Shown here piece after piece: positions 1 through 7,838 of a stretch of 64,000 nt of DNA. The notes under the pieces are model-generated. The model searched no databases. It saw only the letters and a program-made list of their open reading frames with translations, and was not told the origin of the DNA. The stretch comes from Micromonospora sp. WMMA1947. Its GTDB lineage: Bacteria > Actinomycetota > Actinomycetes > Mycobacteriales > Micromonosporaceae. Location of the stretch: assembly GCF_027497355.1 (NCBI RefSeq), contig NZ_CP114909.1, positions 1,302,001-1,366,000 on the forward strand, read 5' to 3'. The position numbers were made by a program, and so were the translations under genes. The number at the start of each line of letters is the position of its first letter. Positions within the stretch are counted from its first letter, which is position 1.

Positions 1-1016
1 TCAAGCTCACCGCCAAGGACTTCAAGTCCGACCAGGAGGTGCGCTGGTGCCCCGGTTGCGGCGACTACGCCATCCTGGCGGCCGTGCAGGGCTTCATGCC
101 GGAGCTGAACATCCCCCGGGAGAACATCGTCTTCGTCTCGGGCATCGGCTGCTCGTCGCGTTTCCCGTACTACATGAACACGTACGGCATGCACTCGATC
201 CACGGCCGCGCCCCGGCGATCGCCACCGGCCTGTCGGTGTCCCGGCCAGACCTGTCGGTGTGGGTGGTCACCGGTGACGGCGACGCGCTCTCCATCGGCG
301 GCAACCACCTGATCCACGCGCTGCGGCGCAACGTGAACCTCAAGATCCTGCTGTTCAACAACCGGATCTACGGCCTCACCAAGGGTCAGTACTCGCCCAC
401 CTCCGAGGTCGGCAAGATCACCAAGTCGACGCCGGTGGGCTCGGCGGACGCCCCGTTCAACCCGCTGTCGCTGGCGCTTGGCGCCGAGGCCACGTTCGTG
501 GCCCGGACGATCGACTCGGACCGCAAGCACCTCCAGTCGGTGCTGCGGGCCGCCGCCCAGCACGAGGGTTCGGCGTTCGTGGAGATCTACCAGAACTGCA
601 ACATCTTCAACGACGGCGCGTTCGACCCGCTGAAGGAGCCGGCCACCCGGGACGACTTCCTGATCCGGCTGGAGCACGGGCAGCCGATCACGTTCGGCAA
701 GGACGGGCAGTTCTGCGTCGTCCACCCGCCGGGTGGCTTCGGGCTGGAGGTCCGGGAGACCGCGAACACGCCGGCCGACCAGATCGTCGTGCACGACGCG
801 GGCGTGGCCGACCCGGCGTACGCCTTCGCGCTGTCCCGCCTGCCGGGCCTGGACCTGAGCAACACCCCGATCGGGGTGTTCCGGTCGGTCGACCGCCCCT
901 CCTACGACAGCGTGGTGCAGGAGCAGGTCGCGGCCGCCAGGGCCACCGTCGACCAGACCCCGGAGCAGCAGCTCGGCGCGCTGCTCGGCAGCGGCGACAC
1001 CTGGACGATCCTCTGA
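1..1016 (+). CDS. korB: 2-oxoacid:ferredoxin oxidoreductase, beta subunit (5' end outside window)
   Basis: The frame is open from the first base, so the start lies upstream of the window; a GTG at 39 is only an internal valine. The product is the thiamine-diphosphate-binding beta subunit of a 2-oxoacid (probably 2-oxoglutarate):ferredoxin oxidoreductase, which oxidatively decarboxylates the 2-oxoacid to acyl-CoA and reduces ferredoxin in the cytoplasm. Visible signs are WCPGCGDY near the beginning, the GIGCSSR segment, and the ThDP/Mg motif GDGDALSIGGNH followed by NNRIYGLTKGQ. The C-terminal 120 residues match the usual beta-subunit tail. The alpha subunit is expected just upstream, outside the window. 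The 2-oxoglutarate assignment rests on family resemblance only; a pyruvate or branched-chain substrate cannot be excluded. Confidence 0.93.
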   Translation, partial: KLTAKDFKSDQEVRWCPGCGDYAILAAVQGFMPELNIPRENIVFVSGIGCSSRFPYYMNTYGMHSIHGRAPAIATGLSVSRPDLSVWVVTGDGDALSIGGNHLIHALRRNVNLKILLFNNRIYGLTKGQYSPTSEVGKITKSTPVGSADAPFNPLSLALGAEATFVARTIDSDRKHLQSVLRAAAQHEGSAFVEIYQNCNIFNDGAFDPLKEPATRDDFLIRLEHGQPITFGKDGQFCVVHPPGGFGLEVRETANTPADQIVVHDAGVADPAYAFALSRLPGLDLSNTPIGVFRSVDRPSYDSVVQEQVAAARATVDQTPEQQLGALLGSGDTWTIL

Positions 1017-1038
1017 TCCGCCGCTGACCCGTCACGGA

Positions 1039-1080
1039 CGAAGGGCGGGCCGTTCCGCGGGGGGAACGGCCCGCCCTTCG
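1039..1080. terminator. Bidirectional hairpin terminator between korB and azoR
   Basis: A near-perfect 18-bp inverted repeat (CGAAGGGCGGGCCGTTCC and its complement, 6-nt loop) lies 22 bp after the korB stop and 18 bp before the stop of the convergent azoreductase gene. There is no clear T-run, as is common for high-GC actinobacteria. Confidence 0.85.
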
Positions 1081-1098
1081 CGGTGTGTGACAGCCCGG

Positions 1099-1746
1099 TC
1101 AGGCGGCCGCCGAGGCGGGCACCCACAGCTCGTCGACGGCCCGCTCGGCCGCGGCGAGGCTCTGCTCGAACAGCGGGATCAGCTCGGCCATCGCCGGGTT
1201 GACCGGGGCCAGGGTCAGCTCGGCGCAGATGAACCGCGGCTCCAGCCCGGTCAGGGAGAGGCCGTGCGGAAGCCACGGCTCGGCGTGGTCCCAGCCCTCC
1301 CGCGGGGTGCCCGGGCCGTACCCGCCGCCGCGGCTGACCAGGACGACGAACTGGCGGTCGCCGAGCAGCCCGGCGTTCGTCACCGGGTCGTACGCGATGC
1401 CGGGGGCGATCAGGTGGTCGACCCAGGACTTCACGCTGCTGGGCGCGCCGTAGTTGTAGAGCGGCAGCCCGAGCAGGACGGTGTCGGCCTGCCTCACCTC
1501 GGCCACCACCTCCTCGGTCAGCTGCCAGGAAGCCCGCTGCTCGGCGGTGTGCTGATCCGGGGGCACCATGCGCGCGAGGCCGCTTGCGGTGTTCAGGTGC
1601 GGCAGCGGGTTCTGACCCAGGTCGCGGTAGGTGACCGTGCCGTCCGGGTGGGCGGCGCGCCAGGCGGCGGCGGCGCGGGCGGTGAGCCGCCGGCTGATGG
1701 ACCGCTCCCCGGTGATGCTGGAGTCGATGTGCAGTAGGTGTGCCAT
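1099..1746 (-). CDS. azoR: FMN-dependent NADH-azoreductase
   Basis: Predicted 215-aa flavodoxin-fold NAD(P)H:quinone/azo oxidoreductase; the family uses FMN and NADH for two-electron reduction of quinones and azo bonds in the cytoplasm. The start MAHLLHIDSS with the typical SITGERSISR loop (FMN phosphate site) is seen, as are LPLYNYGAPSSVKSWVDHL and the SRGGGYGPGTPREGWDH segment that closes the FMN pocket. I chose ATG at 1746 rather than an upstream in-frame start because GGAGGAGG sits 8 nt before it. The gene is divergent from a MarR-type regulator 86 bp away, the usual arrangement for redox- or quinone-responsive control. Confidence 0.93.
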   Translation of the reverse strand: MAHLLHIDSSITGERSISRRLTARAAAAWRAAHPDGTVTYRDLGQNPLPHLNTASGLARMVPPDQHTAEQRASWQLTEEVVAEVRQADTVLLGLPLYNYGAPSSVKSWVDHLIAPGIAYDPVTNAGLLGDRQFVVLVSRGGGYGPGTPREGWDHAEPWLPHGLSLTGLEPRFICAELTLAPVNPAMAELIPLFEQSLAAAERAVDELWVPASAAA

Positions 1747-1832
1747 TGGTGATTCCTCCTCCGACGATCGTTCGTGTAGGACCAACTATTTATAGCAGGT
1801 CGATGTTCCTCGGCTCGCGTAAACTGGGTCAC
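1747..1832. promoter_or_regulatory. Divergent azoR / marR control region
   Basis: This 86-bp gap is markedly AT-richer than its surroundings. It holds ACGATCGT (1764-1771, perfect palindrome) and CTAT-TT-ATAG (1786-1795, 4-bp arms). The second overlaps the best -10-like sequence and is the better candidate operator for the adjacent MarR-family protein. Promoter positions are inferred. Confidence 0.5.
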
Positions 1833-2315
1833 ATGTCCGCCGCACCGGTCGAGGAGTCCGAGCGCCGCTCCGGGCCCCTGCTCGATCACCTGGCCCGGCG
1901 GATGCGGCTGCGCTCGGAGTCGGTGCTGGCCCCGCTGGGTCTGCGCCCCCGCCACCTGGTGGCGCTCACCGTGCTGCGCGACTCCGGCGGCATCAGCCAG
2001 CAGGCGCTCGCCGGCACGCTCCAACTCGACAGCACGAACGTGGTCGGGCTGCTCAACGACCTGGAGGCGGACGGCCTGGCCGAGCGCCGCCGCTCCCCGG
2101 AGGACCGCCGCCGGCACGAGGTACGCCTCACCGAGGCGGGCACGAAGCGACTACGCGAGGCCGAGTGTGCGCTCGCCGGAGCCGAGGAGGAGGTTCTCGG
2201 CGCGCTCGCTCCCGGCGAGCGGGACCTGCTCTACGAACTGCTGCGACGGGCCACCCAGGGCCGGTCGTCGACCTGCGGTGAAGTGCTGGCCGAGGGCGGC
2301 CCGGGCGCCTGCTGA
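1833..2315 (+). CDS. MarR-family transcriptional regulator
   Basis: Predicted 160-aa winged-helix regulator. The order of elements is that of MarR proteins: an N-terminal helix (GPLLDHLARRMRLRSESVLAPLGL), the HTH (GGISQQALAGTLQLDSTNVVGLLNDLEADGL), the wing (ERRRSPEDRRRHEVRLTEAG) and a C-terminal dimerisation helix. I start it at ATG 1833 (MSAAPVEESE), which leaves a normal MarR length; an upstream in-frame ATG at 1740 would overlap the azoR coding region. Divergent to the azoreductase, so it probably represses that gene and itself and is released by a quinone or phenolic ligand; the ligand is not visible from sequence. Confidence 0.88.
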   Translation: MSAAPVEESERRSGPLLDHLARRMRLRSESVLAPLGLRPRHLVALTVLRDSGGISQQALAGTLQLDSTNVVGLLNDLEADGLAERRRSPEDRRRHEVRLTEAGTKRLREAECALAGAEEEVLGALAPGERDLLYELLRRATQGRSSTCGEVLAEGGPGAC

Positions 2316-2339
2316 CCGCAGGTGCTCAGCGGGCCCCGG

Positions 2340-3353
2340 TCAGATCGCGGTGGTGGCCTGCGGCCGGTCGTCCCGGACGTGAACGAGCATGTCGCCGGTC
2401 TCGATCACCGAGGCGGCCCGGTCGTTGAGCGTGACCACCTTGCCCCGGCGGACCAGCGCGATGACCAGCGCCTCCAGCTCGCGCGGCGAGCGGCCCACCT
2501 CGCTGCGCTCGGCCGAGCGCATGGCCAGCGCCATGCCCTGACCCGGGGTGAGCAGGTCCTCCACCACGTCGATCAGGGGCGGGGCCGAGGTCGACAGGCC
2601 GAGCAGCCGGCCGGCCGTGGCCGACGAGACGATCACGTGGTGCGCCCCGCTCTGCTTGAGCAGCGGCGCGTTCTCCGCCTCGCGTACCGCCGCGATGATC
2701 CGCACCTGGCCGGCGGTGAGCTGCCGGACCGTGAGCGCCACCAGCACCGAGGCGTCGTCGCTGTCGGTCGCGATGATGACCGACTTCGCGGTACGCACGT
2801 GCGCCTGCTCCAGCACTGACGAGCGGGTCGCCGAGCCCTCGATCGTCACCAGCCCGTTCGAGGTGGCCTGCCGCAGCGCCGGCCCGCTCCGCTCGACCAC
2901 CACGATCTTGGACTTGTCGGTACCGTTCTCCAGCAGGGCGGAGACCGCGCTGCGGCCCTTGGTGCCGTAGCCGCAGATGATGACGTGGTCCTTCACGGTT
3001 CTCCTCCACCGCGACAGGCGACGGCCGGTGCGGTACTGCTCGGTCAGGACTTCCAGGGTGGTGCCGACCAGGATGATCAGGAACAGCACCCGGGCGGGAG
3101 TGATGAACAGGACGTTCGCCAGTCGCGCCGACGAACTGACCGGCGTGATGTCGCCGTATCCGGTGGTGGAGAGCGAGACCACCACGTAGTAGAAGCAGTC
3201 GAGCAGGGTCAGGCCGGTGTCGTCCACGTCGCGGTAGCCGTCGCGGTCGAGCCACACCACGAACACCGTGGCGAAGACCAGGCCCAGGGCGGCGAGCAGG
3301 CGCAGGCTCAGCGCGCTCAGCGGCCCCCGCCGTTGCGCGGGAAAATGGATCAC
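2340..3353 (-). CDS. Two-TM potassium channel with TrkA-N (RCK) domain
   Basis: Predicted 337-aa channel. A first membrane helix (ALSLRLLAALGLVFATVFVV), a pore loop with the K+ selectivity filter TTGYGD, and a second helix (VLFITPARVLFLIILVGTTL) are followed by a cytoplasmic Rossmann-fold RCK/TrkA-N domain beginning VIICGYGTKGRSAV and a TrkA-C-like tail. The glycine motif GYGTKG suggests nucleotide or ion gating. I chose GTG at 3353, with GGAGCAGGA upstream; earlier in-frame starts overlap the divergent popR gene. It should conduct K+ across the cytoplasmic membrane, and there are no operon partners. Confidence 0.9.
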   Translation of the reverse strand: MIHFPAQRRGPLSALSLRLLAALGLVFATVFVVWLDRDGYRDVDDTGLTLLDCFYYVVVSLSTTGYGDITPVSSSARLANVLFITPARVLFLIILVGTTLEVLTEQYRTGRRLSRWRRTVKDHVIICGYGTKGRSAVSALLENGTDKSKIVVVERSGPALRQATSNGLVTIEGSATRSSVLEQAHVRTAKSVIIATDSDDASVLVALTVRQLTAGQVRIIAAVREAENAPLLKQSGAHHVIVSSATAGRLLGLSTSAPPLIDVVEDLLTPGQGMALAMRSAERSEVGRSPRELEALVIALVRRGKVVTLNDRAASVIETGDMLVHVRDDRPQATTAI

Positions 3354-3507
3354 CGTCGGTCCTGCTCCGCCACCTGCACGCCCACAAGATAACGGGTACG
3401 CCGGGATCCGGCCCGCCGGGTGACGATCGGTACCCGGCGGGGCCGCTGCCGGCGACGCGGACAGGGCATGATGGGGACGTCGGGACGGCGACCGCGAGGA
3501 GGCCGGC

Positions 3508-4149
3508 ATGTCGTTGCTGCGACGCGTGATCGGCGGCGTGCTCCGGCGCATCCGCCTGCGCCAGGGCCGCACGCTGCGCGAGGTGGCCCAGGCCGCCGGC
3601 GTCTCCCTGCCCTATCTCTCCGAGGTCGAGCGCGGACGCAAGGAGGCCTCCTCCGAGGTGCTCGCCGCGATCTGCCGCGCGCTCGGCATCCACCTCGCCG
3701 ACCTGCTCGAAGAGGCCCGCGACGAGCTGCGCCGCGAGCGTCCGGCTCCGGTCGGCCCCGGGATCTCGGCGGCCCGCTTCGACCGGGTGCCGACCGCCCG
3801 CACCGGTCCGCAGCTGCGGGTCGGCGCGCCCCGGCTGTCCGTCACGCGCCGTCCGGCCGTGTCGTCCCGGCTGCCCGTGTCCCGCCGGCCTGCCGTCTCG
3901 CTCCGGCCGCACGTCGCCCGCCGGCCGGTCACCCCCACGCCGCTGCTGGGCGGCGGGCTGCGGCCCTTCGGCCTGGTGCCGACGCCGCTCGGCGCGCCCC
4001 TCGGCGCCGCCACGCCGATCGGGTTCGGTGGCGGCATCCGGATCTGGCCGGCTCCCTCCGCCCCGGCCGTCCGCCCCCGTCCGCGTACCTCCGTCACGCT
4101 GGCGCGGCGGCGAGCCCGCGCGGGCCGGCGGCGGCCGGTCGCCGCGTAG
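3508..4149 (+). CDS. popR: PopR/ClgR-type HTH activator of clpP
   Basis: Predicted 213-aa XRE-family activator. Residues 1-75 carry the ClgR/PopR-type HTH (GRTLREVAQAAGVSLPYLSE, then VERGRKEASSEVLAAICRAL). The rest is an Arg/Pro/Val-rich low-complexity tail ending in ...RRPVAA. In Streptomyces, PopR activates clpP3-clpP4 and is itself destroyed by ClpP1P2 through its two terminal alanines; the Ala-Ala end here fits that rule. The clpP-like gene follows 126 bp later, and the gap holds two tandem copies of the PopR box. An AGGAGG lies about 8 nt before the ATG. PopR is preferred over the paralogue ClgR because of the boxes. The tail (roughly residues 80-213) is long for the family. Confidence 0.88.
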   Translation: MSLLRRVIGGVLRRIRLRQGRTLREVAQAAGVSLPYLSEVERGRKEASSEVLAAICRALGIHLADLLEEARDELRRERPAPVGPGISAARFDRVPTARTGPQLRVGAPRLSVTRRPAVSSRLPVSRRPAVSLRPHVARRPVTPTPLLGGGLRPFGLVPTPLGAPLGAATPIGFGGGIRIWPAPSAPAVRPRPRTSVTLARRRARAGRRRPVAA

Positions 4150-4151
4150 CT

Positions 4152-4181
4152 TCTGCCGAGGGCGAATCTGCCCGGGGCAGA
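4152..4181 (+). promoter_or_regulatory. Tandem PopR boxes upstream of clpP
   Basis: Positions 4167-4181 read TCTGCC-CGG-GGCAGA, an exact match to the published Streptomyces PopR site TCTGCC-3N-GGCAGA. Immediately before it, 4152-4166 read TCTGCC-GAG-GGCGAA, the same box with two changes. The two boxes abut head to tail between popR and clpP, so PopR should activate the clpP promoter from here. The box sequence is known from the literature; binding here is inferred. Confidence 0.82.
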
Positions 4182-4275
4182 AAGCCTGGGCCGCGTGGGT
4201 GCGCCCGGCGGACGCTGGAGACCGCCGGGTTCCCGGGCGGTCCCCCGCCCACCGGCGGCACGGAGGTGGGCGGCG

Positions 4276-4866
4276 ATGAGTGGCATCTGGATGCTCGACG
4301 AGGGCCAGCCGGCGTTCGGCGACCGGGTCTTCGAGCGACTGCTGAGGGAGCGGATCATCTTCCTCGGCACCGAGGTCACCGACGCGTCGGCCAACCAGAT
4401 CTGCGCGCAGATCCTGCTCCTCGCGGCCGAGGACGCGGAGCGCGACATCTTCCTTTACATCAACTCGCCCGGCGGCTCGGTCAGCGCCGGGATGGCCGTC
4501 TACGACACCATGCGGTACGTCAAGAACGACGTGGCGACGCTGGCGCTGGGGATGGCCGGGTCGATGGGGCAGTTCCTGCTCTGCGCCGGGGCGGCGGGCA
4601 AGCGGTTCGCGCTGCCGCACTCGCGGATCATGATGCACCAGCCCTCCGGCGGGATGGGCGGCACCGCCGCGGACATCACCATCCAGGCCGAGAACATGCT
4701 GCACGTGAAGCGCACCATGCAGGAGCTGATCGCGCAGCACAGCGGGCGGACGCTGGAGGAGATCCAGCGCGACTGGGATCGCGACCGCTGGTTCACCGCC
4801 GAGCAGGCCCGGGAGTACGGCCTCGTCGACCAGGTGCTCACCCGCGTCGACCAGCTCGCGGCGTGA
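4276..4866 (+). CDS. clpP: ATP-dependent Clp protease proteolytic subunit (ClpP3-like)
   Basis: Predicted 196-aa ClpP serine protease subunit, which assembles into heptameric rings with Clp ATPases to degrade unfolded or tagged proteins. The catalytic Ser is in GMAGSMGQF, the His in [10 protein letters not shown], and the Asp in RDWDRDRWF before the EYGLVD motif. The [21 protein letters not shown] segment is canonical. GGAGGTGG precedes ATG 4276. With popR and PopR boxes upstream, this corresponds to the conditionally expressed clpP3 of Streptomyces, yet there is no clpP4 next to it: the next gene is convergent. It may therefore form homo-rings or pair with a ClpP encoded elsewhere. Confidence 0.93.
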   Translation: MSGIWMLDEGQPAFGDRVFERLLRERIIFLGTEVTDASANQICAQILLLAAEDAERDIFLYINSPGGSVSAGMAVYDTMRYVKNDVATLALGMAGSMGQFLLCAGAAGKRFALPHSRIMMHQPSGGMGGTAADITIQAENMLHVKRTMQELIAQHSGRTLEEIQRDWDRDRWFTAEQAREYGLVDQVLTRVDQLAA

Positions 4867-4872
4867 GCGGGT

Positions 4873-4905
4873 GCGGCCCGGCCGGTCCCGCACCGGCCGG
4901 GCCGC
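4873..4905. terminator. Hairpin terminator after clpP
   Basis: A perfect 14-bp stem (GCGGCCCGGCCGGT and complement) with a 5-nt loop lies 6 bp after the clpP stop and 8 bp before the stop of the convergent gene, so it can serve both. Confidence 0.85.
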
Positions 4906-4913
4906 CCTCGCGG

Positions 4914-6713
4914 TCAGGGGTAGCTGATCACCGTGCTGGTGCCGTACGAGCCGACGACGGGCGTGCCGATCTCGTTGATGGTGCGCTCGATGCCGCCGCT
5001 GCCGTCCAGGAACACGGTGATCGCGTCGTGGAACCGCACCCCGGCCCGGCGCGGCGCCTCGATCCCCCTGTCGCAGCGGATGTCCACGCCCTGGTTGAAG
5101 TACGAGTACACGCCCAGTCCCCACGCCTCGTGCGTGCGGACGTGGTCGGCCACCTTGTACGAGGCCCAGCCGTTGCCGGTCGGACTGCGCCAGGCCGCCT
5201 GGCTCGGCGGGTCGTAGGGCAGCTCGCTCTGGTAGAACACGGTCCGGCCGCGCTCGCCGTTCCAGATCGTCTGCCAGCGCTGGTAGTGCTCGACGAACAG
5301 CCCGTACGCGGTCACGTCGTCGCCGTTGACGATCACGCCGGTGGCAGCGGTGTTCACGGTCCAGCCGATGGTGCCGGCCCGGCCGTGGTCGCCACGCCAG
5401 GCCCAGATGTTGTCGATCAGCGTGTGCCGGCTGTGTACCACCAGGCTGGTCACCGCGCGTCCGGCGTACGGGCCGCCGATGCGGAAGAAGACGTCCTGCA
5501 GCGAGATCGGGTTCGTGGCGTGCGACCGGTGGCAGTGCCGCGTACCGACCTCGACCAGCACCGGCGACTCGACCGGCCCGGCGTCCACGAGCACCCCGGC
5601 GATGCGGACGCCGTCCACGTCCTCGATGCGCAGCGCCGCGTCCCCGCGGTCCGGCACCAGGCTCGGCATGCCGAGGCCGAGCACCACGGTGTCCGGGCGG
5701 CGTACCCGCAGGGCCCGGTCCAGGTGGTAGACGCCGGGGGTGAGCAGCAGGTGCCGGCCCCGGGCCAGCTCGGCGTTGATCCGCTTCGCCGAGTCGGTGG
5801 GCCGGGCCAGGAAGAACGCGGACAGCGGCAGCGACGGCACCGGCGCGCCGCCGGTGGCCCAGGTGGTGCCGGCGGTGTTCCGGCGCAGGCGCGGTACGGC
5901 GACCCGCCAGGCACCCCGGGCGTCGACGAACAGGTACGGCTTCTCCCGGGTCACCGGGCTGGTCGGCAGCGTGGTGTAGGGCGGGTCGGGGAAGCCCTGC
6001 GCGGGCGCGCCGATCACGCCGGAGAAGACCTGGTTCCACACACCGTTGGTCCACTCGCCGCCGAGCTCGCTGTCGCGGGTGAGCCACTGCTGCTGGGAAC
6101 CGTTGATGGTGATGCCGTCCACCTTGGAGTCCGCGATGTAGCCGCCGCTGGAGTAGCCGCCGTTGCCGGGTTCCAGCCACAGCACGCCCTTGACGTGCAC
6201 CCGGCGCATCGGTGACGCCTGCGAGACGGCCCATTGGTTCGACCAGTCGGTCGGGGTGACAGCGAGGTTCTCCGCCGAACGCCAGAAGTTGGTGAGCGCG
6301 GAGATGCCGGCGGGCGAGTTCGGGTCGGGCTGCCCGATCACCCGGACCGCGCCGTGGATCTCCACGTCGTCCGGGTGCGCGCCGAGACCGGCGACAGTCG
6401 TGTAGTAGCCGAGCCGGGCGTCCACCTCGTAGCGGCCGGGCTTGAACAGCACGGCGTACCTGTCGAGGCCCATCTCGTTGCGTTCCTGGGCGGTGAACAG
6501 CCGGTCCAGCGTGGACTGGATCTCCTCGACCGGCGTGCTCGGGTCGTACACGAAGACGTTCGGGCCGAAGTCGGGCTCGCGGGCGGGTCGCGCGGCCGGC
6601 GACGCGGCCGGGGACGCGGCGGCGGCACCGGCCGGGAGGCCGAGGGCGGTGAGTGAGGCCGCGGAGGCGGTGAGCGTGAGGAAACGGCGGCGGGAGGGGT
6701 CGGATGATCGCAT
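4914..6713 (-). CDS. Tat-exported beta-helix protein (GH55/pectate-lyase-like)
   Basis: Predicted 599-aa secreted protein. The N-terminus carries a Tat-type signal (SRRRFLTLTASAASLTALGL) ending in an Ala-rich cleavage region. The body begins FGPNVFVYDPSTPVEEIQ and continues through FKPGRYEVDARLGYYTTVAG and VVNGDD-type repeats characteristic of right-handed parallel beta-helix enzymes; a second set (GRHLLLTPGVYHLDRALRVR) suggests two linked helices as in GH55 beta-1,3-glucanases. Database relatives often carry the misleading label adenylyl cyclase. I see no catalytic residues that fix the substrate, so an extracellular glucanase role is inference. A 12-bp palindrome of LacI-operator type lies 28 bp upstream of the start. 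Confidence 0.75.
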   Translation of the reverse strand: MRSSDPSRRRFLTLTASAASLTALGLPAGAAAASPAASPAARPAREPDFGPNVFVYDPSTPVEEIQSTLDRLFTAQERNEMGLDRYAVLFKPGRYEVDARLGYYTTVAGLGAHPDDVEIHGAVRVIGQPDPNSPAGISALTNFWRSAENLAVTPTDWSNQWAVSQASPMRRVHVKGVLWLEPGNGGYSSGGYIADSKVDGITINGSQQQWLTRDSELGGEWTNGVWNQVFSGVIGAPAQGFPDPPYTTLPTSPVTREKPYLFVDARGAWRVAVPRLRRNTAGTTWATGGAPVPSLPLSAFFLARPTDSAKRINAELARGRHLLLTPGVYHLDRALRVRRPDTVVLGLGMPSLVPDRGDAALRIEDVDGVRIAGVLVDAGPVESPVLVEVGTRHCHRSHATNPISLQDVFFRIGGPYAGRAVTSLVVHSRHTLIDNIWAWRGDHGRAGTIGWTVNTAATGVIVNGDDVTAYGLFVEHYQRWQTIWNGERGRTVFYQSELPYDPPSQAAWRSPTGNGWASYKVADHVRTHEAWGLGVYSYFNQGVDIRCDRGIEAPRRAGVRFHDAITVFLDGSGGIERTINEIGTPVVGSYGTSTVISYP

Positions 6714-6740
6714 CTGCCTGCCTGTTCGGTGATGGGACGG

Positions 6741-6752
6741 GAGAGCGCTCTC
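6741..6752. promoter_or_regulatory. LacI-family-type operator palindrome
   Basis: GAGAGCGCTCTC is a perfect 12-bp palindrome with the central GCGC typical of actinobacterial LacI-family sugar repressor sites (compare the CebR box with core GAGCGCTC). It lies in the leader of the beta-helix gene, consistent with carbohydrate induction. No LacI regulator is in the window. Confidence 0.5.
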
Positions 6753-6787
6753 TCGGCTGTTCCTACCGCATCACCGTCGATACCGCC

Positions 6788-6819
6788 AGAGCCCGCCGGT
6801 TCCGGAACCGGCGGGCTCT
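6788..6819 (-). terminator. Terminator after the HAD gene
   Basis: A perfect 32-bp palindrome (16-bp arms, AGAGCCCGCCGGTTCC and complement, no loop) lies 15 bp downstream of the HAD phosphatase stop on the minus strand. It separates that gene from the beta-helix gene. Confidence 0.8.
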
Positions 6820-6833
6820 GCTGCGGGCTGTGC

Positions 6834-7610
6834 TCAGGCGCGCTCGGCGCGCTGCTTCACCAGGTCGTCGACGAGCTTCTCGACGTAGTCGGCGGTCTCC
6901 TCCCAACGGGTGACCGCGACGCAGCGGATGCCCATCGCCTTGACCGGGTAGTCGTTGCCACCGACGTCCAGCCGGTCACCCACGAAGAGCACGTTGTCGA
7001 TCTTCAGATCCAGGTGTTCCAGCAGCTTCCGCATGCCGTACGCCTTGTCCACACCCTTGCGGGTGACGTCGATCGAGGTCGAACCACCACCACGGACCTC
7101 GAGGTCGGGCAGCTTCGCCGCGACCGCGTCCCGCAGCCGCCGCTTCTTGTCGCCGTCCGGGTCCCAGCCGTACTTCTCGGCCGGCGGGGCGGACTGCCCC
7201 AGCGCCGAGAAGGTGATCTGGCTGCCCCGGTCCTCGATGATGTCGCCCCAGGTCTTCGCCTCCCACAGGCCCAGCGCCTGCGCCGACTCGGTCAGCGCCG
7301 TGACGACGCGGGCCTTGTCGGCCTCGGTGAGATCCTCCGCGTAGACCTGCCGCCAGTCCCCGTCGGACCAGCGGTAGTAGCGGGTGCCGCAGGTCGGCAT
7401 CAGGTGCAGCCGGTCGCGCTGCTCCTCGGTGAGGTCGAGGTGGGCGAGCACCTGCGACTGGAACTGCTCGAACCGGCCACCGGAGATGACCAGTACGTCC
7501 ACCTCGGTGAGCAGGTGGCCGAGCAACTCCGCCATCCGACGATCGATCTGGGACTTGGAAATCGCCAGGGTGTCGTCGAGATCGAACGCCACCACTCGAA
7601 GATCGTTCAC
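6834..7610 (-). CDS. HAD-superfamily (IIB) phosphatase
   Basis: Predicted 258-aa haloacid-dehalogenase phosphatase. Motif I is FDLDDT (nucleophile Asp, acid/base Asp), motif II is VISGG, the conserved Lys lies in the TRKGVDKAYG segment, and motif IV is FVGDRLDVGGND. The large cap between motifs II and III places it in the Cof/sucrose-phosphatase/phosphomannomutase-like IIB branch. The substrate is probably a small sugar phosphate, not determinable here. GTG 7610 was chosen because it directly precedes NDLRVVAFDLDDT and has GAGG 8 nt upstream. It is monocistronic and divergent from the GH43-like gene. Confidence 0.88.
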   Translation of the reverse strand: MNDLRVVAFDLDDTLAISKSQIDRRMAELLGHLLTEVDVLVISGGRFEQFQSQVLAHLDLTEEQRDRLHLMPTCGTRYYRWSDGDWRQVYAEDLTEADKARVVTALTESAQALGLWEAKTWGDIIEDRGSQITFSALGQSAPPAEKYGWDPDGDKKRRLRDAVAAKLPDLEVRGGGSTSIDVTRKGVDKAYGMRKLLEHLDLKIDNVLFVGDRLDVGGNDYPVKAMGIRCVAVTRWEETADYVEKLVDDLVKQRAERA

Positions 7611-7838
7611 GAATACCTCATGTCGTCGCGGACAGGCCAGGACCTGCCAGGGTACCGACGGGTCCTGGCACCGGCCTGAGGGCCCGGCGGGTGACACGTC
7701 CCCTCGACGGAGCGTAACGCGGCAGGCCTCCGGGCGGCCCCGCTTCCCGCTCCCGGCTCCAGCACTCCGCCGTTGACGGCATCGCTGACCGTCGATACCG
7801 TTCCTCTGATAATTACCTTCATCAATCAAGGAGTGCCG

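Noticed and set aside
2326..6234. A continuous minus-strand open frame of about 1300 codons
   Set aside because: It runs antisense or out of frame to the channel, popR, clpP and beta-helix genes, has the Arg/Gly/Pro-rich composition of shadow frames in very high GC DNA, and shows no domain.
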